In this document: positions 58,957-64,000 of the stretch, piece by piece
Layout of the letters: the number at the start of each line of letters is the position of its first letter
Position numbering within the stretch: position 1 is the first letter of the stretch
Origin: Eubacterium sp.
GTDB lineage: Bacteria > Bacillota > Clostridia > Lachnospirales > Lachnospiraceae
Assembly: GCA_017477505.1 (NCBI GenBank)
Contig: JAFUVQ010000044.1
Span: forward strand, 1-64,000
Reading direction: 5' to 3'
Length of the DNA stretch: 64,000 nucleotides
The notes under the pieces: model-generated
Databases searched by the model: none
What the model saw: the letters and a program-made list of their open reading frames with translations, nothing else
Told to the model about the DNA's origin: nothing
Program-made: the position numbers and the translations under genes

Positions 58957-60463
58957 AACAAAACAATTTTACAGATATGCGTTATTTCTGATCGGAGTGA
59001 TATATTATATACTTCCGACATTTAACACGGAGAATGATATTCGTTATGTCATTTCTCCGTGGATATATATTACCTGCTTTCTTTATTATACCAGAACGAT
59101 AGAGAAGAAACGTGAATGGGGAATATTCAGTTTTGTCTTTTTAACGGCACATGAGTTTAGATATTCCGGTTTTCTGGGGGATACTGCGGCTTATTTTGAT
59201 TTTATTTCAATGCTTCTTATCATATTGATTGCAGCAGCTACCATTATCCCCTATTTTGTTGACCTCTTTTATTTGAAAAGAGGAAACGGATTCCTGAAAG
59301 TCTTTGCGTTTCCGTTTACCAGGGTTCTGGTAGAACGATTTATCGTGGGTCAGCAGTTCAATCTTTCGCTTTCCCAGTTTGGTAACAAATACCTGCTTCA
59401 GACTGTGTCCATATTCGGTGATGTTATCATTTCATTTATGGTAACATTTATCCCGTCTGTCATAGTATATATGATAGTAAAAAAAGATAATAAGAAGATG
59501 ATCCGTTATGGCTGTATCGCCCTTACGGTATTTGCTCTTCTGCTGGGGTACGGAGCGGCAAGATATCATCTTTCCGGAAGAGCGGCTGACAGAATAAGGA
59601 TGGCATATGCAACAGGTCCCAGAAAGACTTATTACGAAGAACCGTCTGAGGTTGATCCGACTTATGATGAATCACTTGAATATATGAAACGGACTGCCAC
59701 AGAGGCCGCGGCAAACGGGGCAGAACTGATCGCATATGCAGAAGAGGCTTTTATCATAGACAATGATGAAAGGCAGAGTTTCCTTGATGAAGTTTCAAAG
59801 GTTGCGAAAGAAAATAATATTTTCATGCTTGTATGCCTGGATATTGATGGCGGCGAGGACGTGTTTTATAACACGGCGGTTTTTATAGATAATAAGGGTG
59901 AGTTTCTTTCTGATTACACCAAATATTATCTTATACCTGTTATCGAAACATCGGAATATGTCGGAGGAAAAGGCGAGATTCCTTCGAATCATGTTATAAT
60001 AGGCGGTAAGGAGCATGTGATATCCTATTCGATATGCTATGATGCGACTTATACATCATATCTGGCATCCATGGACAAGAAGACTGATATATATATCAAT
60101 CCGTCCTGGGACTGGGAGGAGATTGATGATCTGAATTATCGTATGCAGGGAATGAGTGCGGTTGCTGCGGGTGTAGAACTGTTTAAACCTACCGTAGACG
60201 GATGGAGCATGGTCACTAATCCATATGGAAGAGTGACATATAAGGAGAGTACTCTACGTGGTGATTATGACAAAGTATATTATGCAGAGGTATCTCCGTG
60301 CAGAACATTTACACTTTATAAATTCCATACACCATTCTTTTTGGTTATTTGGACCCTGCTGGTTGGATTTATGCTTTTCGACATGTGCAGGATTATGATT
60401 AAATCCATCAAGGCAATGAGAAAAAAGAAGGCAGAAGCAAAGGCGGAAGCTAAGACAGAATAA
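58946..60463 (+). CDS. Lnt-like membrane protein with carbon-nitrogen hydrolase domain
   Basis: 505 residues. Six or so N-terminal transmembrane helices (LFLIGVIYYILPTF, PWIYITCFLYYT, FISMLLIILIAAATIIPYFV, etc.), then a nitrilase-fold outer domain (~215-460) and a final helix (FFLVIWTLLVGFMLFDMC), the layout of apolipoprotein N-acyltransferase. The expected triad is present: Glu266 (AYAEEAFII), Lys326 (SDYTKYYLIP) and Cys364 (SYSICYDATY). Classical Lnt acylates lipoprotein N termini using phospholipid in Gram-negatives; low-GC Gram-positives usually lack it. Here the gene overlaps an ACP gene, so the donor may be acyl-ACP or a product of the cluster. The acceptor is unknown. Confidence 0.85.
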   Translation: MQSKTKQFYRYALFLIGVIYYILPTFNTENDIRYVISPWIYITCFLYYTRTIEKKREWGIFSFVFLTAHEFRYSGFLGDTAAYFDFISMLLIILIAAATIIPYFVDLFYLKRGNGFLKVFAFPFTRVLVERFIVGQQFNLSLSQFGNKYLLQTVSIFGDVIISFMVTFIPSVIVYMIVKKDNKKMIRYGCIALTVFALLLGYGAARYHLSGRAADRIRMAYATGPRKTYYEEPSEVDPTYDESLEYMKRTATEAAANGAELIAYAEEAFIIDNDERQSFLDEVSKVAKENNIFMLVCLDIDGGEDVFYNTAVFIDNKGEFLSDYTKYYLIPVIETSEYVGGKGEIPSNHVIIGGKEHVISYSICYDATYTSYLASMDKKTDIYINPSWDWEEIDDLNYRMQGMSAVAAGVELFKPTVDGWSMVTNPYGRVTYKESTLRGDYDKVYYAEVSPCRTFTLYKFHTPFFLVIWTLLVGFMLFDMCRIMIKSIKAMRKKKAEAKAEAKTE

Positions 60464-60477
60464 GATTTGAGGTTTAT

Positions 60478-62607
60478 ATGGACGTTCTTTCGATTCTATA
60501 TCTTTTGGGCGGAGTAGGTCTTTTCCTATTCGGCATGAGTTTTATGGGTTCTTCTCTTGAAAAACTGGCGGGCGGAAGCCTTGAAAAGGTTCTGGAGAGA
60601 CTTACTACAAGTAAAAATAAAGCAGTAGGAAATGTCAAAGGCTGGGGACTCGGTACCGCAGTTACCGGTATCATCCAGAGCTCAGCTGCAACTACAATAA
60701 TGCTCATTGGTTTTGTAAATGCCGGTATCATGGGACTGGGTCAGTCCATTCCGGTTGTTTTCGGATCAAATGTGGGTAGTACTGTTACTGCACAGATACT
60801 CCGTCTCGGAGATCTCGGTGGCGGAAGTCTCATACTTAAGCTGCTGAAGCCTTCAAGTTTTGCACCTATGCTTGCATGTGTAGGCGCTTTTGTATATCTC
60901 TTTACGAAGAAGAGCAGGGTTAAGAATATTTCGGGTATCTTTATAGGACTCGGAATTCTTTTCTATGGAATGACTGCTATGGAGGAGGTTTTCCTTCCTC
61001 TCAGAGAATCAGAAAAGTTCCAGAGCTTCTTCACTTCATTCAGTAATCCTGTTGTCGGTATCCTGACCGGACTTGCCATAACGGCTCTGATTCAGAGCTC
61101 AAGTGCTTCGGTAGGTATTCTTCAGGCACTTTCTGCTACGGGGTCGGTCCGTTTTTCAACAGCTTTCCCTATAATCATAGGTCAGAACCTGGGAAAATGT
61201 ATGACTATAATTCTTGGTTCCATTGGTGCAAGCAAGAAGGCAAAGAGGGTTGCTCTTTCATATCTTCTCTTTAATATCTTTGGAGCCCTGCTTTTTGTGG
61301 CAGTAGTCTACGGACTTCAGTACACAATAGGACTTCCGTTTTTCCATAACATTATGAACCGTGGTAATATTGCAAATATCCACCTTGGATTCAATCTGAT
61401 AACGAGTATTGTACTGCTTCCTTTCACGGATGCCATGGAGAAACTGACAGGAAAGATCATCGGTGAGGAGAAGGTTTCAGAGGATGATAAGGAATTTGCG
61501 GCACTTGATGACAGATTGCTCCAGACTCCTACCATAGCTCTTCGTGAGTGTCGTAATCTCATTCACAGCATGATCGGCAGGATAAATGAGAATTATGACA
61601 TAAGTACCGGACTTATAAAAGCCTATGATGAAAAAATGTTTGAAAAGCTTCAGAAAAATGAAGCGTTTATCGACCGTTGTGAGACGGTTCTTTCCTCATA
61701 TATCGTAAGAATCGAGAGAAAGAGACTGTCAGCTGACCAGAGGCTGGTTGTTTCCGAAATCCTTAATTCCATAAGTGACTTTGAACGTATGGGAGATTAT
61801 TCCATTAATATAGCTTATGTGGCAAAGGAAATGCATGAGAAGGGCATAGGCTTTTCCCAGATCGGAAGCTACGAAGTAAATACAATGATTGATGCGGCAA
61901 AGTATTCTCTGGATACTCTTGAGAAAGCTTTCCTGGATGTGAACGAGAAAATGGCTTCGCGTGTCGAACCTCTCGAGGATACCATTAAGAAGCTTACTGC
62001 TATCATAAAGGGACACCATGTTGACAGACTTCAGGACGGTCGCTGCAGCGTAGAGAGCGGTGTTGCACTTTTTGACCTTATAACCTGTTTTGAAAGAATA
62101 TCGGCTCATGCAACAAATGTATCCCTTCATGTTCTCAAGAGAATCAGGGGAGAGAAGGATTTCGACGAGATGCACGGACATTCCGCGGACAGATCCGGTA
62201 TCGAATATCAGTCACTTATTAATTTCTATGAAAATAAATATCTGAGACCTGTTGTTAATCCGCCTGAGGATCTTCTGGTGGTTGAGGAAGCAAGAGTTAC
62301 AGCTCCGGAAGAAGAAAGTGATGTAATGTCTGAAGCTGCAACCGAAAAGACTGAGAAAGATAAGGTCGATAAAACTGAAAAGACCAAGTTAGATAAGGCC
62401 AGGGCAGAGAAAGCCAAGTCCGAAAAAGATAAGGCAGATAAGAACAAATCTGACAAGAAGGCCAAGTCTGATAAGAAGGATGCAGGTAAGGAAATCAGAG
62501 ATAAGATAAAGGATAAGGCGAAAGATAAAGTAAAGGTAAAAGAAAAAGTAAAAGAAAAGGTTAAAGAGAAGGCTAAGGACAGAGAGAAGGATAAGGATAG
62601 CAAATAA
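60478..62607 (+). CDS. Na/Pi-cotransporter family protein with PhoU-like domain and charged tail
   Basis: 709 residues. Helices with the duplicated QSS motif (GTAVTGIIQSSAATTIMLIGF, ALIQSSSASVGILQALSATG) identify the NptA/YjbB family. Residues ~340-590 form a PhoU-like helical domain (LLQTPTIALRECRNLIHSMI..., ILNSISDFERMGDYSINIA). The last ~90 residues are an unusual Lys/Asp/Glu-rich repeat (DKVDKTEKTKLDKARAEKAK-type, then KVKVKEKVKEKVKEK). It starts 15 bp after the Lnt-like gene and overlaps the next by one base, so it belongs to the same operon. The transported ion is inferred to be phosphate. Confidence 0.88.
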   Translation: MDVLSILYLLGGVGLFLFGMSFMGSSLEKLAGGSLEKVLERLTTSKNKAVGNVKGWGLGTAVTGIIQSSAATTIMLIGFVNAGIMGLGQSIPVVFGSNVGSTVTAQILRLGDLGGGSLILKLLKPSSFAPMLACVGAFVYLFTKKSRVKNISGIFIGLGILFYGMTAMEEVFLPLRESEKFQSFFTSFSNPVVGILTGLAITALIQSSSASVGILQALSATGSVRFSTAFPIIIGQNLGKCMTIILGSIGASKKAKRVALSYLLFNIFGALLFVAVVYGLQYTIGLPFFHNIMNRGNIANIHLGFNLITSIVLLPFTDAMEKLTGKIIGEEKVSEDDKEFAALDDRLLQTPTIALRECRNLIHSMIGRINENYDISTGLIKAYDEKMFEKLQKNEAFIDRCETVLSSYIVRIERKRLSADQRLVVSEILNSISDFERMGDYSINIAYVAKEMHEKGIGFSQIGSYEVNTMIDAAKYSLDTLEKAFLDVNEKMASRVEPLEDTIKKLTAIIKGHHVDRLQDGRCSVESGVALFDLITCFERISAHATNVSLHVLKRIRGEKDFDEMHGHSADRSGIEYQSLINFYENKYLRPVVNPPEDLLVVEEARVTAPEEESDVMSEAATEKTEKDKVDKTEKTKLDKARAEKAKSEKDKADKNKSDKKAKSDKKDAGKEIRDKIKDKAKDKVKVKEKVKEKVKEKAKDREKDKDSK

Positions 62608-63122
62608 TGGTTAGCAGAAAGTTTGATATAGGCATCTTAATAACGGACTTATTGGCAATCATTATAATATCGGCACTTTTTATGCCTAAGGCAGAGTCGG
62701 TGTCGGTCGTTCCGATTTTTGTGATGCTGTACTTTCCGACGCTATTCTTTACATTTTTCACCGAACTGCTCTTTGTCATTTACAGAGATTTGAAATTCAT
62801 GGTACTTGTGGGATTTATACTTAACATTGCAGGTACTGTGATGATGGCAGCCTATTGGGCTTTAATGATACTTGTGGGCGGAAGCAGGAATATGCCTTTA
62901 GGCATTGCGGTAGTCGGAGTCAATATGCTTATGGCTGTCCTTATGGGCTTTAACAGAAAACGCATCAAGGTTTATGAAAATGGTGGAGATCCGGGGGAAG
63001 AGACCTGGAGAGACAGACTGATAAACAAACTGACCGGGAAAAAGCCGGAAGAGAAGAAGAAAACCGTATATGGCAGAAGTGCGACCAAAAAGAAGAGAAG
63101 AAAGAATAAGAAGAAAAAGTAA
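62607..63122 (+). CDS. Small membrane protein with basic tail
   Basis: 171 residues, unrecognised. Four hydrophobic segments (IGILITDLLAIIIISALF, PIFVMLYFPTLFFTFFTELLF, FMVLVGFILNIAGTVMMAAYW, GIAVVGVNMLMAVLMGF) are followed by a cytoplasmic, strongly basic tail (KKTVYGRSATKKKRRKNKKKK). Its ATG overlaps the upstream stop (TAATG). The tail may contact nucleic acid or lipid head groups. It is probably the penultimate gene seen of the acylation-linked operon; its role is unknown. Confidence 0.7.
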   Translation: MVSRKFDIGILITDLLAIIIISALFMPKAESVSVVPIFVMLYFPTLFFTFFTELLFVIYRDLKFMVLVGFILNIAGTVMMAAYWALMILVGGSRNMPLGIAVVGVNMLMAVLMGFNRKRIKVYENGGDPGEETWRDRLINKLTGKKPEEKKKTVYGRSATKKKRRKNKKKK

Positions 63123-63142
63123 GAGGAAAAGCAGGTAGAGGA

Positions 63143-64000
63143 ATGCCGGACATTTTAAAAGAAAATATAAGCAGTGCGGTTCTTACTCTCCGTAAGGGTG
63201 AGGGCAGAACCATTAAAGCCGGCGGAAGCTGGATTTATGACAATGAGATAGATAGTATAGAAGGGGACTTTAATGACGGAAACGTTCTTAAAGTCCTTGA
63301 TTTTGATGGTTATCCCATGGGATGGGGTTTCATCAATACAAAATCCAAAATAAGAGTGAGAATGCTTACCAGGGATGCCGGGGCTGTATTGGATGATGAG
63401 TTTCTGTATGACAGGGTGAAAGCTGCCTGGGAATATAGAAAGGCTGTAACAGATACTTCTTCATGCAGAGTTATATTCGGCGAGGCGGATTTCCTTCCGG
63501 GACTTGTCATTGATAAGTATGAGGATGTTCTGGTTGTTGAGTCTCTGGCACTTGGAATCGATATACTTAAGGAACGTATCGTGGAGATATTAAAAGAGCT
63601 TCTGGAAAAGGACGGGATACATATCCGTGGTGTGTATGAGAGAAGCGACGCCAAGGTAAGACTTAAAGAGGGTATGGAACGCCGCAAAGGTTTTATCGGT
63701 GATGAATTTGATACGGCTGTTACGATAACCGAGAATGGTGTTAAATTTAATGTGGATATAGTCGAAGGTCAGAAGACCGGATTTTTCCTGGATCAGAAGG
63801 GTAACAGGAAGGCAATGCAGGATCTTGTAAGAAGGCTCAGTGCCGATAGAGAGGTTTCTGTTCTGGACTGCTTTACCCATACCGGCTCATTTGCATTAAA
63901 TGCCGCGGCAGGCGGTGCGGCAAGAGTAGAGGCGGTGGATGTTTCCGAACTTGCCATAGAAGAGGCAAAGAGAAATGCCGGGCTGAACGGCCTGACTGAC
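63143..64000 (+). CDS. Class I SAM-dependent rRNA methyltransferase (RlmI/RlmK-like), cut by window end
   Basis: 286 codons are present and open to the window edge. The N-terminal PUA-like domain (LTLRKGEGRTIKAGGSWIYDNEID) and central RNA-binding part (SSCRVIFGEADFLPGLVIDKYED) lead to the methyltransferase core. Motif I is FTHTGSFALNAAAGGA, preceded by VEGQKTGFFLDQKGNR (characteristic of RlmI/YccW) and followed by VEAVDVSELAIEEAKRNA. It would methylate a cytosine (C5) of 23S rRNA. ATG 63143 follows GTAGAGGA. The end of the protein lies beyond the window, so it is partial. Confidence 0.9.
   Translation, partial: MPDILKENISSAVLTLRKGEGRTIKAGGSWIYDNEIDSIEGDFNDGNVLKVLDFDGYPMGWGFINTKSKIRVRMLTRDAGAVLDDEFLYDRVKAAWEYRKAVTDTSSCRVIFGEADFLPGLVIDKYEDVLVVESLALGIDILKERIVEILKELLEKDGIHIRGVYERSDAKVRLKEGMERRKGFIGDEFDTAVTITENGVKFNVDIVEGQKTGFFLDQKGNRKAMQDLVRRLSADREVSVLDCFTHTGSFALNAAAGGAARVEAVDVSELAIEEAKRNAGLNGLTD

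Overview
The window looks like a chromosome segment of an anaerobic, low-GC Gram-positive bacterium of the Clostridia, most likely the Lachnospiraceae (Butyrivibrio-like). The evidence is the dnaG-rpoD-trmK core block, an A-type RNase P RNA, purine-rich ribosome binding sites before most genes, lineage-typical proteins (DUF4317, DUF6796, YjdF/DUF2992, PucR and PadR regulators) and family-3 amino-acid ABC transporters. Nearly everything is on the + strand; the clear exceptions are an IS30-family transposase gene and rnpB. Genus is inference; no 16S rRNA is present.

Layout. 1-5.5 kb: accessory genes (two GNAT acetyltransferases, one fused to DUF3795, a CAAX-type protease, a DUF6796 membrane protein plus a decayed second copy, YjdF, an NlpC/P60-like hydrolase, an Lrp regulator overlapping a lone RNA polymerase alpha-CTD-like protein). 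5.7-9.3 kb: a RelA/SpoT-type alarmone synthetase directly followed by a KaiC-like plus PPDK ATP-grasp protein. 9.3-16.4 kb: a PucR regulator and an apparent amino-acid or amine uptake and catabolism operon (ABC transporter, cytidylate-kinase-like protein, class III aminotransferase, iron alcohol dehydrogenase), with paired operator-like repeats and a clear promoter between them. 16.5-23.7 kb: DUF4317, PadR, flavodoxin, glycerate kinase, an orphan DUF234 ATPase, mobile-element debris and a frameshifted small membrane protein. 23.8-27.1 kb: a small island (IS30, XRE regulator, RelE-type toxin-antitoxin) between two near-identical 25-bp repeats.

27.2-33.2 kb is the conserved core (dnaG, rpoD, trmK, a uridine-kinase-like protein, rnpB). 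33.2-44.7 kb is a seven-gene envelope operon: exported protein, ABC ATPase and permease, a coiled-coil protein with a Gly/Asn/Gln/Glu repeat tail, MoxR ATPase, DUF58, and a 1449-residue protein with three VWA-like domains. 44.9-49.8 kb holds nitroreductase, topoisomerase III, a hexapeptide acyltransferase and citrate synthase. 50-53.5 kb is a two-component system with a small membrane protein. 53.6-55.8 kb is a second amino-acid ABC transporter.

55.9-60.5 kb is the most intriguing region. A polytopic acyltransferase-like protein, an AMP-forming ligase, an acyl carrier protein and an Lnt-like membrane nitrilase-fold protein with an intact Glu-Lys-Cys triad overlap or nearly abut. The logic resembles dltABCD (activate, load on a carrier, transfer across the membrane), but with different transferases, and may be an undescribed extracytoplasmic acylation system. 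It runs into a Na/Pi-cotransporter-type protein with a charged tail, a small membrane protein and an RlmI-type methyltransferase cut by the window end. All functions are inferred by reading motifs by eye; no database search was run.
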